A stretch of 55,208 bases of DNA from an uncultured Bacteroidales bacterium (GTDB taxonomy: Bacteria > Bacteroidota > Bacteroidia > Bacteroidales > Bacteroidaceae). Positions 29,405 through 37,770 of this stretch are shown piece after piece. The position numbers and the translations under genes are program-made. The notes under the pieces are model-generated. The model did no database searches, had not been told where the DNA came from, and worked only from the letters and a program-made list of their open reading frames with translations. The stretch covers positions 52,073 to 107,280 of the forward strand of contig CADBXL010000014.1 of the NCBI GenBank assembly GCA_902798615.1, read 5' to 3'. Within the stretch, counting starts at the first letter, position 1, and each line of letters starts with the position of its first letter.

Positions 29405-30448
29405 ATGGCAAAAATGAATTTTGGTGGCGTTATCGAAGAGGTAATGACACGTGAGGAATTCCCACTTGAGAAGGCCCGTGAGATTCTCAAGGATGAGACT
29501 ATTGCTGTTATCGGTTATGGCGTTCAGGGTCCTGGACAGGCTTGTAACCTTCGCGACAATGGTTTCAATGTAATCGTTGGTCAGCGTCAGGGCAAGACCT
29601 TCGAGAAGGCTAAGAATGACGGTTGGGTACCAGGCGAGACCCTCTTCTCTATTGAGGAGGCTGCTGAGAAGGGTACTATCGTTATGTGTCTTCTTTCTGA
29701 TGCTGCAGTAATGTCTGTATGGCCAACTCTCCAGAAGTACCTCACTCCTGGTAAGGCTCTCTATTTCTCACATGGTTTCGCTATCACATGGTCTGACCGC
29801 ACAGGTTGCGTTCCTTCTAAGGATATCGACGTTATCATGGTTGCTCCTAAGGGTTCAGGTACATCACTCCGTACTATGTTCCTCGAGGGCCGCGGTCTGA
29901 ACTCTTCATACGCAGTTTACAACGATGCTACTGGTCGTGCTCTCGATCGTACACTTGCTCTCGGTATCGGTATCGGTTCAGGTTACTTGTTCGAGACAAC
30001 ATTCCAGCGCGAGGCTACTTCTGACCTCACAGGTGAGCGTGGCTCACTCATGGGTGCTATTCAGGGTCTCCTCCTTGCTCAGTACGAGGTTCTCCGTGAG
30101 AACGGTCACACTCCATCTGAGGCATTCAACGAGACTGTTGAGGAGCTCACACAGTCACTCATGCCTCTCTTCGCACAGAAGGGTATGGACTGGATGTATG
30201 CAAACTGTTCTACAACCGCTCAGCGTGGTGCTCTCGACTGGATGGGTCCTTTCCACGACGCTTGCAAGCCAGTAGTTCAGAAGCTTTACGAGTCTGTTAA
30301 GTCTGGTAACGAGGCACAGATCTCTATCGACGCTAACTCAAAGCCTGACTATCGTGAAGGCCTTGAGAAGGAACTTGCAGCTCTCCACAACTCAGAGATG
30401 TGGCGTACTGCTGAGACAGTTCGTAAGCTCCGTCCAGAGAACAACTAA
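29405..30448 (+). CDS. ilvC: Ketol-acid reductoisomerase
   Basis: A 347-residue enzyme that isomerises and reduces acetolactate or acetohydroxybutyrate to dihydroxy acids with NAD(P)H and Mg, the second shared step of valine/isoleucine synthesis. The Rossmann motif is GYGVQGPGQACNL (about residues 38-50). The C-terminal knotted domain has the acidic metal-binding region (ETTFQREATSDLTGERG). Length fits class I. The loop after the second beta strand reads GQRQGKTFEK; the cofactor preference cannot be decided by eye. It has its own promoter and a clear terminator. Confidence 0.96.
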   Translation: MAKMNFGGVIEEVMTREEFPLEKAREILKDETIAVIGYGVQGPGQACNLRDNGFNVIVGQRQGKTFEKAKNDGWVPGETLFSIEEAAEKGTIVMCLLSDAAVMSVWPTLQKYLTPGKALYFSHGFAITWSDRTGCVPSKDIDVIMVAPKGSGTSLRTMFLEGRGLNSSYAVYNDATGRALDRTLALGIGIGSGYLFETTFQREATSDLTGERGSLMGAIQGLLLAQYEVLRENGHTPSEAFNETVEELTQSLMPLFAQKGMDWMYANCSTTAQRGALDWMGPFHDACKPVVQKLYESVKSGNEAQISIDANSKPDYREGLEKELAALHNSEMWRTAETVRKLRPENN

Positions 30449-30503
30449 AATATTCACTTAAACCCTTATATATAAGGATTAGGTTTGATTCTACACAAAA
30501 CTG

Positions 30504-30546
30504 AATACCGCTTATGGATAATTTCTTCCATGAGCGGTATTTTCCG
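30504..30546 (+). terminator. Terminator of ilvC
   Basis: A 15-bp stem (AATACCGCTTATGGA with TCCATGAGCGGTATT, one G-T pair) and a short loop are followed by TTTTCC. It lies 55 bases after the ilvC stop. Confidence 0.8.
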
Positions 30547-30679
30547 TTTATATATGCCTCCGACAAATATCGTAAATGAATAGAACATAATATAGTCCGT
30601 TAAATCGGCATTGCAAGGCGTTTTTGTGGGATTTCTATATTTTTCCTCCTTTTTTATTCGTCATATCGAAATTTTTAAC

Positions 30680-30687
30680 TAAATTTG
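30680..30687 (+). promoter_or_regulatory. Probable -7 box for the toxin-antitoxin pair
   Basis: TAAATTTG matches TAnnTTTG, 26 bases before the antitoxin start. A T-rich stretch lies near -33. Confidence 0.5.
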
Positions 30688-30713
30688 CATCGAAATAACA
30701 AAAACAATGTTTT

Positions 30714-30977
30714 ATGACAGCAATTACCATAAATATTCCCAATAGTGATGTTAGCTTCTTCAAGAAGATGATAAAGAAGATGGGCTGGACATATACTATG
30801 GCTGGTGAGGAGAGTCAGGTTACAAAACCGCATCTCTACGATCCTGAGACTGGCGAGTATCTTAATGACAAAACTATGAAGGTAATCGAGGAGGCGCACG
30901 AAGACATGAAGCATGGCAGATTGAAGTCATACGATTCTGTTGATGCAATGTTTAAGGATTTGGGCATTAACGTATGA
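30714..30977 (+). CDS. Putative RelB/DinJ-like antitoxin
   Basis: An 87-residue protein that begins with a short beta-strand-like segment TAITINIPNSDVSFFKKM, as in ribbon-helix-helix antitoxins. A flexible middle and a C-terminal helix follow (KVIEEAHEDMKHGRLKSYDSVDAMFKDLG), of the kind that wraps a toxin. It overlaps the YafQ-like gene by 4 bases (ATGA), the usual antitoxin-first order. It should bind both the toxin and the operon promoter. Family assignment is by arrangement and general form rather than a strong motif. Confidence 0.7.
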   Translation: MTAITINIPNSDVSFFKKMIKKMGWTYTMAGEESQVTKPHLYDPETGEYLNDKTMKVIEEAHEDMKHGRLKSYDSVDAMFKDLGINV

Positions 30978-31147
30978 AGTATGCAATCAAGCCTCATAAA
31001 CTATCCGGTGACTATGTAGGTTGCTGGGAATGCCATATCAAGCCTGACTGGCTTCTTGTATGGGAACAGAATGATACGGAACTCGTGCTTCTTATGACAA
31101 ATACAGGAACCCATTCCGACATCTTCGGAAAAGGAAAGAAACGATAA
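30974..31147 (+). CDS. Short YafQ-family toxin (C-terminal catalytic half only)
   Basis: A 57-residue protein reading MKYAIKPHKLSGDYVGC..., with CHIKPDWLLVW and GTHSDIF. These are the conserved stretches of YafQ/RelE-type mRNA interferases: the His of PHKL, the His and Asp of HIKPDW, and the His and Phe of THSDIF. Standard YafQ is about 90 residues. The N-terminal ~35 residues (two helices) are absent, and translation begins at an ATG overlapping the antitoxin stop. It could be a genuine minimal toxin or the remains of one shortened by deletion. A terminator follows closely, so the operon looks complete. Confidence 0.78.
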   Translation: MKYAIKPHKLSGDYVGCWECHIKPDWLLVWEQNDTELVLLMTNTGTHSDIFGKGKKR

Positions 31148-31154
31148 TTAGTAG

Positions 31155-31210
31155 AAAACTCTACACCATAGAAATGATTATTATTATTTCATGAAGGTGT
31201 AGAGTTTTTC
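31155..31210 (+). terminator. Terminator of the toxin-antitoxin operon
   Basis: AAAACTCTACACC pairs with GGTGTAGAGTTTTT. Inner GAAAT/ATTTC pairs extend the stem, and a T-rich tail follows. Confidence 0.85.
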
Positions 31211-31251
31211 TTTTTGTTTTTCCTATTCTGTTCATCCTTCACTCTGCCTTA

Positions 31252-31361
31252 TAGGTCCGTTCCAAGTCCGTTGTAAGTCCGTTGTAAGTCCGTTCCCTAT
31301 AATGGGAGGAAAATGGGACTTACATGGGATTTGCAAGGGACTTACTTGGGACTTGCAGCAA
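31252..31361. repeat. Palindromic array of 11-bp repeats
   Basis: Ten consecutive 11-base units. The left units read CAAGTCCGTTG/TAAGTCCGTTG; the right units read ACTTACATGGG, ATTTGCAAGGG, ACTTACTTGGG, which are the same theme inverted (GTAAGTCCCAT). The array thus forms an inverted repeat about 110 bp across. It lies in the 1-kb gene-free stretch 31148-32149. Confidence 0.75.
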
Positions 31362-31382
31362 AGGAATAGTAGAATTAACATC

Positions 31383-31751
31383 AAAAAAAAGAATTTTTAC
31401 ATAACTCTGCAACTCGTCACCCATAGCGTTGTAAGGTTTTATATGCCAATGAGTTGCAGCGGTGATTCATTTTGTTTCACTCGTCACCCACTCATCACCA
31501 TTAAGTGGTATATCGTGCTGATATAGAATAAGTTGCATAGCCAATTCACTCGTCACCCCTAAAAAGGTGACGAGTGGGTGACGAGTGAATCAACCTTCTA
31601 AATTTCACATTCTCAGCAAGATACAAGGCTTTGGGGTGATGAGTGGGTGACGAGTGTTTTGAAATGAATCACCGCTGTAACCCAAAGAGTCACAATGACT
31701 TGCAGCGTTGAGGGTGACGAGTTGACGAGTTATGTAAAAATTCTTTTTTTT
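31383..31751. repeat. 369-bp palindromic element with GTGACGAGTG repeats
   Basis: The ends are a near-perfect inverted repeat: AAAGAATTTTTACATAACTC at the left and GAGTTATGTAAAAATTCTTT at the right. Inside, the 11-base unit GGTGACGAGTG or its complement occurs at least eight times, symmetrically about a centre near 31566 (CACCCCTAAAAAGGTG). No credible ORF spans it. As RNA or single-stranded DNA it could form one long branched hairpin. Confidence 0.75.
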
Positions 31752-31861
31752 CAAAGCGTTGTTATCCACCTGTACGTGTTTGGCGTTTAATTCTAAAAAA
31801 AATCAAAGGCTCATTTCGCGATGTCTGGATTACAAATGCATTTTTTCGCGAAAGATTTTAT

Positions 31862-32039
31862 AGAGGGGGGTGCACTTTTACCTCTTTTGGGGTATAACAC
31901 ATTGATAATCAACTGAAAATAACGAGTGCACCTCCCCCCCTAAGAAGCATAATTGTTTTTGGGGGGAGGTGCACTCCGCCTAACATATTGATAATCAGAA
32001 GGGAAATGCATAAAATACGCAAAAAGTGCACCCCCCTCT
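31862..32039. repeat. Two tandem GTGCAC-bounded inverted-repeat units
   Basis: Unit 1 runs from GAGGGGGGTGCACTTTT to GTGCACCTCCCCCC (about 31862-31940). Unit 2 runs from GGGGGGAGGTGCAC to AAAGTGCACCCCCCTC (about 31961-32039). Both interiors contain ACAYATTGATAATCA or ACATATTGATAATCA. The inner pair and the outer pair are inverted repeats of each other, giving a nested cruciform-capable structure. No ORF. Confidence 0.7.
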
Positions 32040-32149
32040 TTAAACTCTTTGGTGTTTTTTATTTTGTCTATCGAAAAGGTATTACAAAAGGAGCACCCTC
32101 GATATAAGAGCGCTCCTTAAGTTCTTTAGATATTGTTTCTCAATATCAA

Positions 32150-34644
32150 TTACTTTACAACCATTTTCTTTCCGTTCCTGATATAAAGACCGGATTTAAG
32201 TATAGAGTTTGTTATCTTTCTGCCGTTGAGGTCATAAATGTTATACTTCTCGGCAAATTCAAGTTCCTCTATACCATTAGTCTTTTGGTCTTCTGCCCGT
32301 TGATTTTCTACGGCTTCATCAGTTAAGGTTACGAAAGATTTAACCTTTGCCTTGTTATTATCAAGAGTGATAGCAACATCGTATTCTAAAGCCTCAATAT
32401 TGCTAATTGCTTTCCTGATGATTTCCTTGACAGCATCACTATCATCATCCTTAACTAAAGCCTCGATAATAGCAATAATCTCAGACTTATATTTATTAAA
32501 TGCAGCCTTATCTGCTATAAGTTTTTCTGCAGCAGCCTTGAGGGTTTCGTAAGTCTGCTTTGCTGTTGTGAGAACATCAAGATTAGTAACAAGTACTTTC
32601 TGGTCAGCCGTCAAGGCATTATAAGCCGTACTTGCTTCATCAATCTTGCCCTTGCAAGCATCAGTATATTCTACATTACCAATAGCATTTATCTTGGCTA
32701 TAACCGCATTAGCCTTTACCTTGTCGGCTGCAAGTTTTTCAACAGCAGCCTTTAGGGTTTCGTAGGTCTGCTTTGCTGTATTGAGGACATCAAGATTTGT
32801 AACAAGGGCTTTCTGGGCATCCGTCAGGGCATTATAAGCCGTACTTGCATCATCTATATTACCCTTGCAAGCATCAGTATATTCCACATTACCAATAGCA
32901 GCAATCTTATTTACAACTGTATTAGCCGCAGCCTTGTCTGCTGCAAGTGTTTCAGCAGTAGCTTTTAGGGTTTCGTAAGTCTGTTGTGCCGTTGTGAGAA
33001 CGTCAAGATTAGTGACAAGTGCTTTCTGGTCATCTGTCAAAGCCTCGTATGCTGTACTTGCATCATCAATCTTACTCTTACAAGCATCTGTGTATTCAAC
33101 CGCGCCAATAGCTGTAATCATGGCTATAACGGCATCAGAGGCAACTTTGTTGGCTTCATCACGCTGTTCTATAGTCTTTATATTTGCGAACGCGCTCCAA
33201 GGATAAGTAGAACAATATTGGTCATAAAGTGCAGATGGAACATAAAGGATAGTATTTTTGAACAAAGCATCTGTTGTACCCCTAAATGCCATAAAATTGG
33301 GAACAGTTTCACTTCTCACTATTAATTCTTCAAGACCTGAGCAACTAGCGAAGGCATCAACTCCTATACTCTTTACAGAATTTGGTATAGTGATAGAGGT
33401 TAGGCCTGAGCAATATTTGAAAGCCGCATTTCCAATACTCGTCACAGAATTATGGATAGTGAATGAGGTAAGACTAGAACAATCTTGGAAGGTGCCATCT
33501 CCAATACCCGTAACAGCCTCAGGGATATTTATTGAGGGGAGACTTGAACAATAGGCGAAAGCCCAATCTCCTATGCCTGTCACAGACTCAGGAATCGAGA
33601 TTGAAGTCAGATTTTGGCAATAAAAGAAGCCTCCCCATTCAATACTCGTCACAGAATTTGGGATTGTGATAGAAGTGAGTCCATCGCAACCTGAGAAAGC
33701 AAATTTTCCAATACTTGTCACAGACTCAGGAATAATTGTATTCTTAAATCCAAACATCAAAATGTTTGATTCTGTCTCTATGATAGCATTACAATTATTT
33801 CTGCTATCATACTTTTTATTCCCTTTTTCTACAACTATTGAGGCAAGAGCGGAACATCCAAAGAATGCCTCTTCTTTAATACTCATCATTGAACTTGGTA
33901 TGCTTACTGAAGTTAAACTACTACAATTAGCGAAAGCATAAGTTCCAACATTCTTCACAGAATTACCAATCACAACAGATGCAAGGTTCAAGCAGTCTTT
34001 GAAAGCATAATCTCCAATACTCGTTACAGAACCAGGGATAGTGATTGATGTAAGACTGACTTTCCTATACTCGTTACAGAGTTTGGAATGACAGTATTCC
34101 TACATCCAAATATCAAAGTATTTGATTCTGTTTCTATGATAGCATTACAATTATTTCTGCTATCATACTTTTTATTTCCTTTTTCTACAATTATTGAGGT
34201 GAGGCTATTGCAACTTCTGAAAAGCCAATTTCCAAGAATACTCTTTACAGAATTACCAATCACGATAGAGGTGAGGTTTGAGCAATAAGCAAACGCTTGA
34301 TCTCCTATGGTTGTCACGGAGTTTGGGATAGTAATTGTAGTGAGCCCCGAGCAATTCATGAAGGCATTGAATCCAATACTCGTAACAGAATTAGGGATTG
34401 TGATAGAAGTGAGGGCAGAGCAGGATGTGAAAGCTGAGCCTCCAATGTTTGTCACGCCATTTTCAATTACAACTTTCTTGATTTCATCTTGATGAGAATT
34501 CCAAGGGGCATTCCCATTATAGTTAGGCATATCTGTTCCCGAAATGGTCAATGTTCCATCATCTGACAGACTCCACGTGATTTCTGCATGAATTGCATTC
34601 AACGAGAAAATGCTTAGTGCAATGAGTAAAATGTATCTTTTCAT
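32150..34644 (-). pseudogene. BspA-type LRR adhesin with helical repeats, broken by a frameshift
   Basis: Reading from 34644: signal peptide (MKRYILLIALSIF..., IHAE), a TWSLSDDGTLTISG lead-in, and LRR_5 repeats to about 34060. There one 69-nt repeat unit has lost 19 nt (adjacent TCGTTACAGA copies are 50 rather than 69 nt apart) and the frame shifts. The first frame ends at 34024. The other frame continues with more LRRs, then four ~62-residue helical repeats (YTDACKGKIDEASTAYNALTADQK type, about 32500-33130), a linker, and a type IX-like tail (YDLNGRKI...SGLYIRNGKKMVVK). Intact, it would be a ~830-residue secreted adhesin. Phase-variable restoration or ribosomal frameshifting are alternatives to decay. 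Confidence 0.85.
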
Positions 34645-34889
34645 AGTCTTGGGAAATAAATGTTTATGGCAGACTCCTAAAGCCATAAAATCGGTGATGT
34701 CTCTCTATTTATCTCATATAATGAAAAACGCGGGGAGTCAACAATACATCAAATTGTCATGGAAATAAATGTAAGTCAACGTTTTCAATATGCGAGAGTG
34801 GATGTTTTCACATCATATCTTTAATTGCTTTTGTTTTTTCTGTTTCTTCTGTTTTAGACATTTAAAGGTTTATGAATGTTTTCTGTGTG

Positions 34890-34921
34890 CAAAAATACAA
34901 AATCTATCTGATTTCTCCAAA
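34890..34921 (-). promoter_or_regulatory. Consensus promoter for the LRR adhesin gene
   Basis: On the minus strand TTTG (34921-34918), a 20-nt spacer, then TATTTTTG (34897-34890). This matches the consensus and leaves a leader of about 240 nt before the start at 34644. Apart from this, the 34645-35025 gap holds only the hairpin at 34935 and a solitary repeat arm. Confidence 0.65.
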
Positions 34922-34934
34922 TATTCTCACGAAA

Positions 34935-34963
34935 AAGAGCATCCTCACTTGGAGAATGCTCTT
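34935..34963 (-). terminator. Terminator-like hairpin after the M6 protease
   Basis: AAGAGCAT.CTC pairs with GAG.ATGCTCTT around a short loop. On the minus strand it is followed by TTTTTCG. It lies 60 bases past the protease stop, beyond the solitary repeat arm. Confidence 0.7.
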
Positions 34964-34985
34964 GAATTATATTGTAATTGCCTTC

Positions 34986-35023
34986 CGGCTCCCTCCCTAC
35001 GGGGGAGGGCGGGGGGAGAGGCC
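34986..35023. repeat. Solitary family C repeat arm
   Basis: The 38 bases are identical to the ligA-side arm at 18485-18522, including the CCCTCCC-tacg-GGGGAGGG hairpin. It abuts the M6 protease stop codon (35026-35028). No partner arm is seen nearby. Confidence 0.85.
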
Positions 35024-35025
35024 AT

Positions 35026-37497
35026 CTATTTCGTAAACTTCTTTCCGTTTTGAATGTATATTCCGCTTGGAAGAGTTTCCTTTGATTTACCTACATATTT
35101 GCCGTCGAGAGTGTAGATGTTGCTGGTCTCGTCGTCGTTGTTGTCGGCTGATATCTCTGTGATGTCAGTAGGAATAGCAACGGTGACGGTAAAGTTCTGG
35201 GATATCGTCTTACCGTTGTTGTAGGTATATGTAACCGTGATTGTTGTAGCACCATTGTTCTTGGCGGTAATAACGCCCTTGTTGTCAATTGTCGCAACGT
35301 TGGTATTACTGCTCTTGTAGCTCAGTTTACCGTCAGTCCACTCGTCTTTGATAGAGACCTTGTTGGTAGCGGTAGTCTTTCCGTCCATCTTTATCGTGCT
35401 GCTTGCTAATGTGATGGTAGGAATAGCAACGGTAACCTTGTAGGTTGCTGTAACAGTCTTCTTGCCACCTCGATAGGTGTAGGTCGCGGTAATAGTTGCT
35501 GTACCATTGGCAACACCTTTTACATTACCATTAGCATCAATGGTGGCAACGGCTGTGTTGCTGCTCTTGTAAGTCGTCTTGCCGTCGGTATATCCGTTGG
35601 TGATATTGAGGGCATTTGTCACGGTGCTCTTTGCATCTGTCTTTATCTCGCTCTTTGCGAAGGCGAGGGTAGGAACAGGGAACTTGACGGTAACCTTGTA
35701 GGTTGCAGTCTTAGTACCGCCACTATATGTATAAGTAGCGGTAATGGTGGCTGTACCGTCATCCACGCCCGTTATCTTGCCATTTGCATCAACGGTGGCA
35801 ACGGCTGTGTTGCTGCTCTTATAGGTGGTTTTGCCGTCACTCCTTGGATACTGAATGTTGAGGGTATTCGTGATAGCAGACTTGCCGTCGCTTGCCATTT
35901 CCGTTTTTGCGAATGAAAGAACAGGAATACCGCCCATGAATGCGAATGTCACATCTCCGTTTGATTTCTGCACAATGTTTGTGATATCCTTGGACATTGT
36001 TCCCTTATAAGGCTTCCAATTGGTGAGAGAAGTCACATTCTGTGTGCCTGGGTATGTGTTTCCTTTCCAGTTCTCCTTTACTTCATCTTGAGTCATAGCA
36101 TATTGGGCATCAACATTATTCTGGTAATGGTAAGAGGAATAGATAATGCCGTTGGCTGGTAAGACAGTAATTCTTGGTGCGCCTGCTGTCTTGTTAGGAG
36201 CGTTGAAGTTGGAGAATTCATTTACATCATAATTGACATGGGTGACAAGCATTCCTGTGCCTGGCATCTTGGCATACCATCCTTTTTTGGTAATGCTTTC
36301 AAGAATGTAGTATTCATTGCCTGTGGCATCGTTGTCGTTCATTACACGTAATCCCTTACCACCGTTTGCAAGTGGCGTGAGGGTTACGTTGGCAGGATTC
36401 TTGAGAGTGTCCATCTTTTCCGTCCATCCCATAAGTTCACGTTCCCATGCTGTGTATGGGGTCGGGTAGAAGCCATTGGATGTGTTCTCGCCACCATCCA
36501 TAAGATCCCATTCCTCCATGCTCTGGTTGTCGTATTTCGTGATATCCTCCCATGTTACGGTTGGATATAAATCCGGGAGTCCCATAGTGTGGCTCATCTC
36601 GTGAAGGAATACGCCTATGCCAGCGAGATATGGCTTGAAGGTTGCCTGTTCCAATGGCGGATTCATATCCTGCCAAACATTAGGATAGAATGCAAGTTCA
36701 TTGTTCACACCATAGCGATATATAGCCTTTCCGTCGTATGTTCCGTAGTTTCCTGATGTAGGTGCTCCTGACTTTGGCCAGATTGCGTCTGCTGGGGCTT
36801 TGTCGTCACCCCATTGGGCACTGTATCCTGCATAGATGATATATACAAGATCCACATATCCGTCATTGTCGGAATCATACTCGGAGAAATCCACGTCCTT
36901 GTTCGCTATCGTGCATACATCCCTAATTAAAGAGGGCATGTCGTCGTTTTTTCCTACGCCATATACTCTATAGCTCTTTTCGAGGTGGAAAGGACCTTTA
37001 ACATCGAACTGTGGGCGAAATTTACCGTTGCTGCAGTCGTTGAAATACTGTGCTGCTGATCCATAGCTGTGGTATCCGGGACTTGTGTCATATTCCGTTC
37101 CGTTCAGAAGTTTGTTGATGTCATTCTTTGTATAGACGAATTTCTGGTCGGAGAAATCCACCATTATGACTAAAGCCTTTGGCGTGCCTGTGTGAGGGAA
37201 TGGACGGACAGCTTTTATCTGTTCGTTAGCCTTACGTCTCTTTGCCACGGCTTTTTGCTCCTTTGTCATTTGTGCCTTGTCGGCCTCGGTTGCAATACGC
37301 CATGTGTTGTTTTCGAAGATGAGGAGCTCTCCTGATGTGGTAGTATAGAAATGGAAATGCTCATCGCCATGAAACTGTGCCATGACGGTTTGTCCATTCT
37401 GCAAGGTTACTTGGAATGGTACTGTTATGGCTTTTGATGCGTATGCACCTGTAAGGGTTGCACATGCCAGAAGGCATGAAATAAGGAATTTTTTCAT
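35026..37497 (-). CDS. Secreted M6-family metalloprotease with Ig-like (BIG_2) domains
   Basis: An 823-residue protein. It has a signal peptide (MKKFLISCLLAC...) and an N-terminal pro-region (VTLQNGQTVMAQFHGDEHFHFY). The immune-inhibitor-A-like protease domain has the zinc motif FLHEMSHTMGLPDLY near residue 300. Three BIG_2-type Ig-like repeats follow (about 515-780; YKSSNTAVATVDANGKITG pattern), then a type IX-like tail (SNIYTLDGKYVG...SGIYIQNGKKFTK). It should be exported and cell-surface linked or released, degrading host or dietary protein. The start at 37497 is chosen for its signal peptide; the reading frame upstream is repeat sequence ending about 10 bases before the ATG. Confidence 0.92.
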   Translation of the reverse strand: MKKFLISCLLACATLTGAYASKAITVPFQVTLQNGQTVMAQFHGDEHFHFYTTTSGELLIFENNTWRIATEADKAQMTKEQKAVAKRRKANEQIKAVRPFPHTGTPKALVIMVDFSDQKFVYTKNDINKLLNGTEYDTSPGYHSYGSAAQYFNDCSNGKFRPQFDVKGPFHLEKSYRVYGVGKNDDMPSLIRDVCTIANKDVDFSEYDSDNDGYVDLVYIIYAGYSAQWGDDKAPADAIWPKSGAPTSGNYGTYDGKAIYRYGVNNELAFYPNVWQDMNPPLEQATFKPYLAGIGVFLHEMSHTMGLPDLYPTVTWEDITKYDNQSMEEWDLMDGGENTSNGFYPTPYTAWERELMGWTEKMDTLKNPANVTLTPLANGGKGLRVMNDNDATGNEYYILESITKKGWYAKMPGTGMLVTHVNYDVNEFSNFNAPNKTAGAPRITVLPANGIIYSSYHYQNNVDAQYAMTQDEVKENWKGNTYPGTQNVTSLTNWKPYKGTMSKDITNIVQKSNGDVTFAFMGGIPVLSFAKTEMASDGKSAITNTLNIQYPRSDGKTTYKSSNTAVATVDANGKITGVDDGTATITATYTYSGGTKTATYKVTVKFPVPTLAFAKSEIKTDAKSTVTNALNITNGYTDGKTTYKSSNTAVATIDANGNVKGVANGTATITATYTYRGGKKTVTATYKVTVAIPTITLASSTIKMDGKTTATNKVSIKDEWTDGKLSYKSSNTNVATIDNKGVITAKNNGATTITVTYTYNNGKTISQNFTVTVAIPTDITEISADNNDDETSNIYTLDGKYVGKSKETLPSGIYIQNGKKFTK

Positions 37498-37507
37498 AAA
37501 TATAATA

Positions 37508-37770
37508 CCTGCCCCGCCCTCTTGCCCTTGACACATACTGCGATGTTATCAACATCGAACTTCCCATAAGGGAGGGAGTAGTAGGTGTTTATCCCATAGA
37601 GGGAGGGATTTTTACAATTAAAATTATTATTATTACAAATTATGAGACACTACCTTTTAGCAAATATTATTTTTCGCTAATGCTCAACAAGCTACGCAAG
37701 TCGTAAGTTCATCAGCTTCGCAGTTCCTATCTGCTCCCCTCCATTTATGGGAGGGAAAAGGGGGTAGGTC
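37508..37770. mobile_element. Family D-like inverted-repeat element between GH28 and M6 genes
   Basis: The arm at 37734-37770 (CTCCCCTCCATTTATGGGAG, then GGGGGTAGGTC) is a close relative of the folD-side arm at 45920-45957. The other end (37508-37575) is a diverged CCTCCCTTATGGG hairpin region. The interior contains GCTCAACAAGCTACGCAA, the complement of a motif inside the folD-side element. The arm includes the GH28 stop codon, so the last residues RPTPFSLP are element-encoded. Confidence 0.65.

Noticed and set aside
31302-31526. 74-codon plus-strand frame
   Set aside because: Crosses two palindromic repeat elements; no homology features.
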